A stretch of 11,081 bases of DNA from DASRCB01 sp035653295 (GTDB lineage: Bacteria > Acidobacteriota > Terriglobia > Bryobacterales > Bryobacteraceae): the NCBI GenBank assembly GCA_035653295.1, contig DASRCB010000182.1, forward strand, positions 1-11,081, written 5' to 3'. Each line of letters starts with the position of its first letter. Positions within the stretch are counted from its first letter, which is position 1. The notes below the pieces were generated by a model that saw only the letters and a list, made by a program, of their open reading frames with translations, made no database searches and had not been told where the DNA came from. Below, piece by piece: positions 1 to 6,760 of the stretch. The position numbers and the translations under genes were made by a program.

Positions 1-1
1 C

Positions 2-826
2 GCCCGCCTTGCCGTTTTTTCCCTTTTCGCTATGGCTGTTGCGCAGTCGAATTCCGCTGCGCGGATGGCCTGGAACAAACCTGTCAAGCCGTTCCGCATC
101 GCCGGAAACATCTACTACGTCGGGATGGCGGGTGTCAGCTCGTTCCTGGTCGTCACGCCGGCGGGGGACATTCTGCTCGATGGCGGTCTTCCGGAATCGG
201 CCGCGCCGATTGAGCGCAACATCGCCGCGCTCGGATTCCACGTACGCGACGTGAAGTACCTGCTCAACAGCCATGCGCATTACGACCACTGCGGCGGGCT
301 CGCAAAACTGAAACGCGAGTCCGGCGCGCAGATGATCGCCAGTCAAGGCGATGCTCCAGCACTAGCCAGCGGGGATCAGCCTGGATTTTCGTCAGCACCG
401 GCGGTGAAGGTGGATCGCATCATCGACGATGGCGCGACAGTCACCCTTGGCGGCGTGCTTCTGACTGCGCATATAACACCCGGCCATACGAAGGGGTGCA
501 CTACGTGGACGATGCCGGTGACCGAGGGTGGCCGGAAATATAATGTCCTGTTCTACTGCAGCACGTCGGTGGTTGACAACCTGGTGAACAATCGCAACTA
601 CCCGAACATCGCGGCCGATTACGAAGCCAGCTTTCAGAAGCTCCGGGCGCTGCCGTGCGACATCTTCCTGGGGTCGCACCCCGGGTTCTTCAACATGGAC
701 GAGAAGCTCCGGCGGCGCGCCGCTGGCGGTCCGAATCCCTTCATCGATCCCGCGGAATACCGCGCCTTCGTGGATCATTCCGAGCAGGACTTCCGCGCGG
801 CGCTGAAGAAACAGACCGTAAAATAA
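2..826 (+). CDS. Subclass B3-type metallo-beta-lactamase, 5' end outside window
   Basis: Secreted zinc hydrolase of the metallo-beta-lactamase fold, closest by motif to subclass B3. Counting from the ATG at 32, all six expected zinc ligands are visible: HAHYDH (His81, His83, Asp85, His86), His152 in TPGHTKG, and His216 in LGSHPGFF. Ser177 lies where B3 enzymes carry a Ser rather than the B1/B2 Cys. The frame stays open to the left edge and reads ARLAVFSLFAMAVAQS across the ATG. That is the hydrophobic core and AxA-like end of a Sec signal peptide, so the ATG at 32 is probably internal and the true start lies outside the window. The mature part is about 255 residues, normal for B3. It is followed after 4 nt by a DUF1684 gene. 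B3-type enzymes hydrolyse beta-lactams, but many environmental relatives are untested, so the substrate is inferred. Confidence 0.88.
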   Translation, partial: ARLAVFSLFAMAVAQSNSAARMAWNKPVKPFRIAGNIYYVGMAGVSSFLVVTPAGDILLDGGLPESAAPIERNIAALGFHVRDVKYLLNSHAHYDHCGGLAKLKRESGAQMIASQGDAPALASGDQPGFSSAPAVKVDRIIDDGATVTLGGVLLTAHITPGHTKGCTTWTMPVTEGGRKYNVLFYCSTSVVDNLVNNRNYPNIAADYEASFQKLRALPCDIFLGSHPGFFNMDEKLRRRAAGGPNPFIDPAEYRAFVDHSEQDFRAALKKQTVK

Positions 827-830
827 AGAC

Positions 831-1619
831 ATGCGGCTGCTTGCCGGCCTGGCTGCGGTGCTGCTCGCCGCGGCCGCTACCGTGCCCTCCGATTACGTTC
901 AGCAGATTGAGAACTGGCGGCGCACTCGCGAAGAGCGCCTCAAGTCCGATACCGGGTGGCTGACGGTAGCCGGCCTGTTCTGGCTGCACGATGGAGAGAA
1001 CAAGATCGATCTGCCGCGCGGCGCAAGGGCGACGTTCATTCTTCAGAACGGTAAGGTGACACATGACGGGGCAGAGATGAAGCCTGACGTCACGGAGCAC
1101 CCGACGGAACTCAAAATCGGCGATCTCACCATGTACGTCATCGAGCGCGCAGGGCGGTTCGGCATCCGGCTAAAGGACAAACAAAGCGAATACCGGCGCA
1201 ATTTCACCGGCCTGAAGTGGTATCCGGTGCGCCCCGAATATCGGGTGGAAGCGCGCTTCACCGCGGAGCCGAAGAAGATCCCGATCCTCAACGTTCTCGG
1301 CCAGACCGACAAAGAGGACAGTCCGGGTTACGTCGACTTCACGCTGCACGGTCAGCCGCTGCGCATGGTCGCGCTGACCGAAGAGGACACGCTGTTCTTT
1401 GTCTTCCGAGATCGGACTTCTGGGAAGACGACGTACGGAGCCAGCCGTATGCTCAACACGCCCATGCCGAAGGACGGGCGTGTCGTGCTCGATTTCAACA
1501 AAGCGTACAACCCGCCCTGCGCCTTCACTCCGTACGCAACCTGCCCGCTGCCGCCGCGCGAAAACCGCCTGCCGGTGGCCATCGAAGCCGGCGAGAAGAA
1601 ATACAGCAACGAAGGCTAA
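831..1619 (+). CDS. DUF1684 family secreted protein
   Basis: A 262-residue protein of the DUF1684 family, whose function is not established. Residues 1-16 (Arg2, then a Leu/Ala-rich core) look like a Sec signal peptide without a lipobox Cys, so a periplasmic or exported location is likely. The family hallmark is the C-terminal block at about residues 222-256, with FNKAYNPPCAFTPYATCPLP and then PRENRLPV; Cys230 and Cys238 sit in it. An N-terminal GWLTVAGLFWL block at about residues 42-52 is also typical. The ATG lies 4 nt after the preceding stop with no clear Shine-Dalgarno, which suggests translational coupling. The family name is confident; no reaction can be assigned. A link to the upstream hydrolase is inferred from spacing only. 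Confidence 0.85.
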   Translation: MRLLAGLAAVLLAAAATVPSDYVQQIENWRRTREERLKSDTGWLTVAGLFWLHDGENKIDLPRGARATFILQNGKVTHDGAEMKPDVTEHPTELKIGDLTMYVIERAGRFGIRLKDKQSEYRRNFTGLKWYPVRPEYRVEARFTAEPKKIPILNVLGQTDKEDSPGYVDFTLHGQPLRMVALTEEDTLFFVFRDRTSGKTTYGASRMLNTPMPKDGRVVLDFNKAYNPPCAFTPYATCPLPPRENRLPVAIEAGEKKYSNEG

Positions 1620-1663
1620 CCTGCCGTAACCGTCCGCATCTGGCCGCGTGGCGTCTACGAAGT

Positions 1664-1668
1664 GGAGG
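1664..1668 (+). promoter_or_regulatory. Shine-Dalgarno of the PfpI-family gene
   Basis: GGAGG lies 4 nt before the ATG at 1673. It fixes that ATG as the start, rather than reading back into the DUF1684 gene, where the same frame stays open to about 1217. Confidence 0.7.
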
Positions 1669-1672
1669 ACGT

Positions 1673-2293
1673 ATGGCCAAACGACTGGAAGGAAAGAAAG
1701 TCGCCATTCTCGTGGAGAACGGCTTCGAACAGGTGGAGATGACGGAGCCGCGCAAGGCGCTCGAGGAAGCCGGCGCGCAGACGAAGATCGTCTCGCCGGT
1801 GCAGGGCCAGGTAAAAGGCTGGCAGCACACCGAATGGGGCGATAAGTTCAATGTCGATCTGCCTCTCGCCGAGGCCAATTGCAAGGACTTCGACGCGCTG
1901 CTCCTGCCCGGCGGGGTGATGAATCCGGACAAGCTGCGCATCAATGAGAAGGCCGTGAATTTCGTGAAAGGCTTCTTTGACGGCGGGAAACCTGTTGCCG
2001 CGATCTGCCACGGACCGTGGGTGCTCATCAACGCCGGTGTCGTGCGCGGCCGCCGCTTGACCTCGTGGCCGTCGGTGCACATGGACCTCCGAAACGCGGG
2101 CGCCGACTGGGTGGATGAAGAGGTTGTGGTGGACAGCGGGCTCGTCACCAGCCGCAAGCCGGACGACATCCCGGCCTTCAACAACAAGATGATCGAGGAG
2201 TTCGCCGAGGGGGTGCACGGCGGCCAGCGGCAGAAGAGCAGCGGCCGTGTGCGCGTTCCCGACGAAGAACTGGAGACGGTTCCCCGAACCTGA
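1673..2293 (+). CDS. DJ-1/PfpI family protein (class I glutamine amidotransferase-like)
   Basis: A 206-residue cytoplasmic protein of the DJ-1/PfpI superfamily, close to the PfpI/YhbO type. The nucleophile elbow is AICHGPW, giving the Cys112-His113 pair. Glu19 in GFEQVEM matches the acidic residue that contacts the catalytic Cys in PfpI. LLLPGG (76-81) and TSWPS follow in family order. In Pyrococcus PfpI a Glu after the PGG loop completes the site across the oligomer interface; the aligned residue here appears to be Asp86. Members have been described as proteases, glyoxalases or protein deglycases, and the last activity is disputed, so only a stress or repair-type role is inferred. After about residue 180 there is a polar tail of about 25 residues, longer than in YhbO. 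The stop abuts a decayed fabH-like fragment, so the tail may not be original. It follows the DUF1684 gene by 53 nt and is probably co-transcribed. Confidence 0.88.
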   Translation: MAKRLEGKKVAILVENGFEQVEMTEPRKALEEAGAQTKIVSPVQGQVKGWQHTEWGDKFNVDLPLAEANCKDFDALLLPGGVMNPDKLRINEKAVNFVKGFFDGGKPVAAICHGPWVLINAGVVRGRRLTSWPSVHMDLRNAGADWVDEEVVVDSGLVTSRKPDDIPAFNNKMIEEFAEGVHGGQRQKSSGRVRVPDEELETVPRT

Positions 2294-2542
2294 TTGCGGG
2301 CGCGCCAGCAGGGCGCCCCAGTTCAGGCCGGCGCCGAAGGCGGCGAACACGACGGGAGCATCGAGGCGATCCGTGGTTCGCCGCCATTCGGCTGCGGCGA
2401 TCAGCAGCGACGCGGACGAGGTGTTGCCGTATCGCCCGAGATTTTGGAAAAAGCGATCGTCGGGCACCCCGAGCGCACGCGCGACCCTGGCCAGAAGATT
2501 CGCATTCGCTTGATGGAGGACATACCGGCCGACGTCGCCGCA
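2294..2542 (-). pseudogene. 3' fragment of a beta-ketoacyl-ACP synthase III (FabH-like) gene
   Basis: The - strand frame reads CGDVGRYVLHQANANLL, then LGVPDDRFFQNLGRYGNTSS, then VVFAAFGAGLNWGALLAR. This is the C-terminal third of a ketoacyl-ACP synthase III, with the catalytic His in HQAN (codon 2515-2513) and the catalytic Asn in GNTS (codon 2425-2423). These enzymes condense acyl-CoA with malonyl-ACP. Only about 80 of roughly 330 codons remain. The N-terminal half with the active-site Cys is absent. Upstream the frame has no family similarity and hits a TGA at 2575-2573. At the other end the family-like reading stops exactly at the PfpI stop, and the frame has no stop of its own there, running on antisense through the PfpI gene. 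The surviving frame is intact, so the decay may be recent. It cannot be a working enzyme. Confidence 0.75.
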
Positions 2543-2553
2543 GTGCAGTGGGA

Positions 2554-2820
2554 ATGATCGAGAATGGCTGCATCATCGGCGCGCAGGCTCGGCTCTCGCC
2601 GGGATTTCGCTCCGAACCCTACGGCATCTACGGAGGCTCAACGGGGAGACTGCTGGGGTTCCGTTTTTCCGAATGAATTCGGGAGCAGCTGCTGGATCTG
2701 GCATGGTGGGACATGCCGCTGGACTGGATTCGGGAGAATAACGACTTTTTCCTGCTCGATTTGACCGCTGATGAAGCGCGAAGCCTGGAAGCCCTGGCGG
2801 AGTTGAAGGAGCGCAGGCAG
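2554..2820 (+). pseudogene. 3' fragment of a CatB-like hexapeptide-repeat acetyltransferase gene
   Basis: Frame 2554 reads MIENGCIIGAQARLSPGF, then EPYGIYGGSTGRLLGFRFSE, a stop (TGA, 2674-2676), and then IREQLLDLAWWDMPLDWIRE. This matches the end of xenobiotic/CatB-type left-handed beta-helix O-acetyltransferases: a last hexapeptide coil, the PYAIVGGxPAK-like turn, the RFSEE-like helix and the WWDW-like helix. The catalytic His and most coils are missing, and the frame is interrupted. The TGA could have come from CGA by one C-to-T change, giving SERIREQ; that is inference. The 3' limit is uncertain because the frame stays open into the antisense of the receptor gene. The broken 5' side faces the broken 5' side of the fabH-like fragment. 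The acceptor substrate cannot be told. Confidence 0.68.
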
Positions 2821-2836
2821 GCGGCCACCCGCCTGC
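2817..2836 (-). terminator. GC-rich hairpin after the receptor gene
   Basis: A perfect 8-bp stem (GCAGGCGG / CCGCCTGC) with a 4-nt loop begins about 9 nt after the stop of the TonB-dependent receptor. No T-run follows on the - strand, so it is a weak terminator at best, perhaps only an mRNA 3'-end stabilising hairpin. Confidence 0.35.
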
Positions 2837-2844
2837 GCGCCGGA

Positions 2845-5800
2845 TCAGAAGTAGAAACGCAGCGAGAGCTGCAGGTTACGAACGTCGTTGTTCTTGGCGG
2901 TGACTTTGCCGAACGTCGAGAGGTTGGTCGGGTTCGTGCCCGCGCCCGGACCGCCATTGCTGTTGTTCAGATTGGGATGGTTGAACACGTCGAACGCCTC
3001 GGCGCGGAACTGCAGGCCGGTGTGCTCGGTGATGGCGAAGGACTTGAACAGGCCGACGTTCCAGTTCTCGAGGCCCGGCTCGTGGAAAACGTCGCGGCTG
3101 GCCTTGCCGAGAGCGAAGGTATTGAGCGCAGGCGCGGTGAACATGGGAGTGCCGTCCGAATTCGTGGTCTGGAACCACAGGCGCGGGTCCTTGCTCCCAC
3201 CCGCGGCGAAATTGCCCAGAACGGTCGGGTTGCCGTTAACATTCCAGAGCTCGCCGGTGCCGCCGCAATCGTTGAAGTAGCCGTCGACGCCAACCAGGGC
3301 GTAGTCGTTGTTGGCGACCACGCTGCAGGCTCCGCCGGTCTGAAGCTGCGTGATGCCGCTGATCTGCCACCCGCCCAGCAGCGCGTCCACTCCCCGGTTC
3401 CAGTTGCCGCCGAAGCGCCGTCCGCGGCCGATGGGCAGATCGTAAAGGTAGTTGATCATCATCACGTGGGTGATGTCGAAGGTCGAGGGCGCCCACAGGT
3501 TGTGATAATCGTACGTGTCGGGAACGATGTTCCGATAAGCCGAACCGTAGTCCATGCTCTTTGCGAACGTGTAGGCCACGCCAAACATGAACCCGCTCGC
3601 AAAGCGGCGGTTCCAGGTGACCTGCAGGGAGTTGTACTGCGAGGTCCCGACATTCTCGCTGGAACGGATCGAGTTGTAGCCCTGATAAGGCCGCAGCGAG
3701 TCGAGATTTACGGTCAGCTTGCCGGAAGAGCTGATGTACGGAGCGACCGCCGCGGTGGTCGGCTGATTGATATCGAACTCCAGGGGAAGATGCAGGTCGC
3801 GGCTGCCGACGTAGGCAACGCTGGCGACCGAGTTCCAGAACATCTGCCGCTCCACGGTGAAGTTCCAGTTCCATGCCTCGGGATTCTTCTGATCCTTGGG
3901 ATACGTGGTGACGGTCAGAGGAAGAACACTGGTGCTGGACCCGCCGGGATTATCGACGCTGCCGAAGGTCACGCTGGCGGTGGGCTGGAAGGGCGGATTG
4001 CCGCCGAGGAAGATCGAGTCGCTTACGCCCAGCCGGGTGAAGAAACGCCCCGCGCCCGCGCGTATCACGGTCTTGTCATTGAGCTGGTATGCAATGCCGA
4101 CGCGTGGCTGGGGCGTGGCGTACTGCACGTTCTCGAAGTACGGCGGCTCGGCGCCGTTCCGGAACAGGTAATCGTACGTGCCCGCGGTCGCCGCGGGGAA
4201 GCGGCCCTTCGCGGAACTCGGCCAGCCGTTGCCGGGGATCACCAGACCGTTATACCGGTCGCCGTTGCCCACGATCACCTGACCGGTTTTCGGGTCGACT
4301 CTGACGGCTTTGGCGGGATCGTACAACGCCGGATCGAACACGGACATGTTCCGCCAGAGCGCCTGATTGGGGAAGTTGATGGTGTAACGCAGCCCGTAGT
4401 TGATGGTCAGTTTGCGATTTACTTTCCAGCTGTCCTGGGCGAACATCTCGTACATGTTGCTGCGGAAGATGGTGTAGGCGCGCGAGCCCAGCTCCGAGTA
4501 GGTGGTGAACAGACCGAGTGCGGCATTGGCCGCGGCGACGCCTGAAGTCGCGCCGCCGCCATTGTTATCGGTGAAGGAGAACTGCCCGTTCTGGTTGTTG
4601 GTGCAGGTGGGGCACGCGTTCACGTTGATTTCGTCGTTGTCGTTCTCGCCGGAACGCTCGAACGCAAACCCGAACTTCATGGTGTGGCTTCCCTTCACCC
4701 ACGTGAGGCTGTCGGACGCCGTGTAGATGGGGCCGGTGGAGTGTGAAGGATAGGGGCCGCCGGTAAGGGTGCTGAAGTTGCTGATGGAGGCGGTGGGAAT
4801 TCGGGTGGGAATCAGCTTGCCCTCGGGGAAGATGTACGGGTAGTTGAGCCCGACGGTAGTACGGTCGAGGAAGTGCGCCTGATCGACGGGGATGTACACA
4901 TCGTCGAGACTGACAGTGGCCAGAACTTCATTGACAACTGTCGGACTGGCTGTCCAGACATAGTCGAGCGAGTTGGTCTGATTCGGACGGATGAAGTACT
5001 TGGGTGTCTCCGTCGGGGTGCCGTCGAGGGGCTGATACTCCCACCATTCGTAATTCATGCGCCGGAACTGAAGGCGCTGGGTGGGCGTGACGTTGATGTC
5101 CGCGGACAACGTGTCTTTGCGCTGGTTCTGCGGGTGAATCGCCGCTGCATAGAAATTGTAATTGCCAATGGGATTGGCCAGATTGGCGGCAGGGAACGCT
5201 TTCAGAATGCCGAGGCCGTTCTGGCTGAGCTGACTCTGGGGAATGACATTGCCTGGATACGGGTTCCCCGTGATCGGATCCTTGATCTGGACTGCTTTGC
5301 CGTAGAAGATGTTATTGGGATTCAGCAGCTCGCTGAAGTTCCCCTGGCGCATGAGGTCGGTGGGGACAGTCCAGTCGGCTGTGTCCGTGAAGCGATTGCG
5401 AACCCACTCCTGGCCCCAGTACCAGAAGAACTTACTGCGGTCGGTGTTCAGCTTGCCGGGAATGTAGAACGGGCCGCCCACGTTGTAGCCGAACTGGTTG
5501 TAATGAAACGGCGGGACGAAATTGGTGGCCGCGTTCAGGTTGCGCTGCCACGTGTTCGCGTTGAATGCAGTGTTGCGCAGGTATTCATAACCCGCGCCGT
5601 GGAAGTCGCGGCCGCCGCTCCTGGTAATGATGCGAATCTGGCCGCCGGCCGCGCGGCCGTATTCAGCGGCGTAATCGGCGGTGGGCACCTGGATCTCCTG
5701 CACCGAATCGACATCCGCCGCGCCAAGGCTGGTGCCGTTGGCGCGTGTGCGCGTGGCGGGAGCGCCATCATAGGTGATCAGATTGTCCCAGTTGCGGGAC

Positions 5801-6366
5801 CCGTTGAAATTCGACGGTCCCTGGGTGAAGTTGAAATTCAGGTTGGCGAGGTTGCCGCCTACTGTACCAGGCGCCAGACTCGCCATGTAGATGGGATTGC
5901 GGCCGTTCAACTCCAGAGAATCGATCTGCTGCCTGGTTACGTTCTTCTCCACCGTTGCGGTCTCAGTCTGAAGTTGCGAGGCGCTGGCGGTGACCTGCAC
6001 GGACTCGGTGGCTGCCCCCACGGTCATGCTGGCGTCCAGGGAAAGCGCCGCGCTCGGATCCAGCTTGTTATCGGTGGATTCGAAGGTCTTGAAGCCGGGG
6101 GCCTCCGCCGTGAGGGAATACATCGCCGGCGGCAGATTGGTGATGGTGTAGTAACCCGCGTCGTTCGTAGTTGCGGTGCGGGTGAGGCCGGTCTGGTTTC
6201 TGACCGTGACTTTCGCGTTCGGAATGGTGGCGCCGGTCGGATCTTTCACGTACCCGGATATCGAGCCCAGATCGGACTGTGCGAAGACGAGAATGGTCGA
6301 AATCAGGAAAAATCCGAGGTACAGAATGGAAGTTCGCAGAGCGCCGCGGAGCGCGCACACGTACAT
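2845..6366 (-). CDS. Oar-like TonB-dependent receptor with carboxypeptidase regulatory-like domain
   Basis: A 1173-residue outer-membrane receptor. Residues 1-29 form a Sec signal peptide (Arg7, Arg11, hydrophobic 14-28, cleavage near VFA-QSD). Residues about 34-115 are a carboxypeptidase regulatory-like beta-sandwich (GSISGYVKDPTGATIPNAKV). A plug follows at about 120-260, with LNGRNP, DSVQEIQVPTADYAAEYGRA and GGQIRIITRSG. The rest is a beta-barrel whose last strand ends in SLRFYF, the terminal Phe expected for BAM-dependent insertion. Acidobacteria carry many such Oar-like paralogues; TonB-driven uptake of large organic substrates is the usual proposal, but the ligand here is unknown. Cys585 and Cys588 (CPTC) lie in a polar Asn/Gly-rich stretch, probably an extracellular loop. 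The ATG is supported by a strong Shine-Dalgarno. No partner such as SusD is adjacent; the gene appears monocistronic, with decayed genes downstream. Confidence 0.93.
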   Translation of the reverse strand: MYVCALRGALRTSILYLGFFLISTILVFAQSDLGSISGYVKDPTGATIPNAKVTVRNQTGLTRTATTNDAGYYTITNLPPAMYSLTAEAPGFKTFESTDNKLDPSAALSLDASMTVGAATESVQVTASASQLQTETATVEKNVTRQQIDSLELNGRNPIYMASLAPGTVGGNLANLNFNFTQGPSNFNGSRNWDNLITYDGAPATRTRANGTSLGAADVDSVQEIQVPTADYAAEYGRAAGGQIRIITRSGGRDFHGAGYEYLRNTAFNANTWQRNLNAATNFVPPFHYNQFGYNVGGPFYIPGKLNTDRSKFFWYWGQEWVRNRFTDTADWTVPTDLMRQGNFSELLNPNNIFYGKAVQIKDPITGNPYPGNVIPQSQLSQNGLGILKAFPAANLANPIGNYNFYAAAIHPQNQRKDTLSADINVTPTQRLQFRRMNYEWWEYQPLDGTPTETPKYFIRPNQTNSLDYVWTASPTVVNEVLATVSLDDVYIPVDQAHFLDRTTVGLNYPYIFPEGKLIPTRIPTASISNFSTLTGGPYPSHSTGPIYTASDSLTWVKGSHTMKFGFAFERSGENDNDEINVNACPTCTNNQNGQFSFTDNNGGGATSGVAAANAALGLFTTYSELGSRAYTIFRSNMYEMFAQDSWKVNRKLTINYGLRYTINFPNQALWRNMSVFDPALYDPAKAVRVDPKTGQVIVGNGDRYNGLVIPGNGWPSSAKGRFPAATAGTYDYLFRNGAEPPYFENVQYATPQPRVGIAYQLNDKTVIRAGAGRFFTRLGVSDSIFLGGNPPFQPTASVTFGSVDNPGGSSTSVLPLTVTTYPKDQKNPEAWNWNFTVERQMFWNSVASVAYVGSRDLHLPLEFDINQPTTAAVAPYISSSGKLTVNLDSLRPYQGYNSIRSSENVGTSQYNSLQVTWNRRFASGFMFGVAYTFAKSMDYGSAYRNIVPDTYDYHNLWAPSTFDITHVMMINYLYDLPIGRGRRFGGNWNRGVDALLGGWQISGITQLQTGGACSVVANNDYALVGVDGYFNDCGGTGELWNVNGNPTVLGNFAAGGSKDPRLWFQTTNSDGTPMFTAPALNTFALGKASRDVFHEPGLENWNVGLFKSFAITEHTGLQFRAEAFDVFNHPNLNNSNGGPGAGTNPTNLSTFGKVTAKNNDVRNLQLSLRFYF

Positions 6367-6370
6367 TGAG

Positions 6371-6380
6371 TCTCCCCTCC
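6371..6380 (-). promoter_or_regulatory. Shine-Dalgarno of the receptor gene
   Basis: GGAGGGGAGA on the - strand, with its GGGGAG core 5 nt before the ATG at 6366. It confirms this start, which also gives a complete signal peptide. Confidence 0.75.
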
Positions 6381-6428
6381 AGAGTTTGATTGGAATCGGT
6401 GTACCTGAAGCAGCCTGCTGTACCCGAT

Positions 6429-6489
6429 TAGTTTAACTCTGTCCCGGTTGAAAATATTTACAATTTTGCACCAATCGTATTTTTTTTTG
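6429..6489 (-). promoter_or_regulatory. AT-rich tract, probable promoter/UP region of the receptor gene
   Basis: The tract is strikingly AT-rich inside GC-rich DNA and sits 63-123 nt upstream of the receptor start. On the - strand it opens with nine A residues, like an UP-element A-tract. No pair of -35/-10 hexamers is good enough to name, so this is a positional call. Confidence 0.35.
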
Positions 6490-6696
6490 AAACCTGCTGC
6501 GGTCGATTACCCGTGCGATTCCTACTACATTCGTCGCCGGGCAGCTCGCGCGTCGTGGCCGCTACGACGTGTGTCGAGGCAATAGAGCGGAAGCGTTGCG
6601 ATCGCATCGAAAGCCGCACGTACGGCTGGAGGATAGCGCACTGCGCCCCGCGCGCCCGGTGGCGATCCGCTTTCGTCCGGCGCCAGGCCGACAACC

Positions 6697-6702
6697 TATA
6701 CT
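6697..6702 (+). promoter_or_regulatory. Possible -10 element for the DUF2298 gene
   Basis: TATACT matches five of six bases of the sigma-70 -10 consensus and lies 58 nt before the ATG at 6761. No good -35 hexamer is found 16-18 nt upstream, so support is weak. Confidence 0.3.
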
Positions 6703-6760
6703 GATAACTTATCCGTGGTTGCCAACGGCGTTTCGGTGAAATGTCAGCTGCGAGCAGGCC

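Larger units (their letters stand above)
6367..6760. other. 394-nt divergent intergenic region
   Basis: No convincing gene was seen between the receptor (-) and the DUF2298 gene (+); short open frames here show no family features. It holds an AT-rich tract near the receptor side, a 9-T run (6480-6488), the 10-bp palindrome TGCGATCGCA (6597-6606) and a possible -10 element near 6697. It must hold both divergent promoters unless transcription enters from elsewhere. Confidence 0.6.

Noticed and set aside
1217..1672. An upstream extension of the PfpI-family frame
   Set aside because: It overlaps the DUF1684 gene in another frame, is low-quality Arg/Ser/Ala-rich sequence, and the GGAGG at 1664 supports ATG 1673.
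1655..2293. - strand continuation of the FabH-like frame through the PfpI gene
   Set aside because: Similarity to ketoacyl synthase stops at about 2297; the remainder is the mirror of a well-supported + strand gene.
2713..4545. A 610-codon open frame on the + strand
   Set aside because: Apart from its first 35 or so codons, which belong to the acetyltransferase remnant, it is antisense to the receptor gene and lacks any family feature. It is a product of GC-rich codon bias.
4873..6369. A 498-codon open frame on the + strand
   Set aside because: Antisense to the N-terminal half of the receptor, whose signal peptide, plug motifs and Shine-Dalgarno are convincing. The shadow protein shows no domain.
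6597..6606. Palindrome TGCGATCGCA
   Set aside because: A 10-bp palindrome is unremarkable in GC-rich DNA; there is no second copy nearby and no spacing that points to an operator.
6458..6704. Short open frames on both strands in the divergent gap
   Set aside because: Arg-rich composition, no Shine-Dalgarno and no family features; the region reads better as regulatory DNA.
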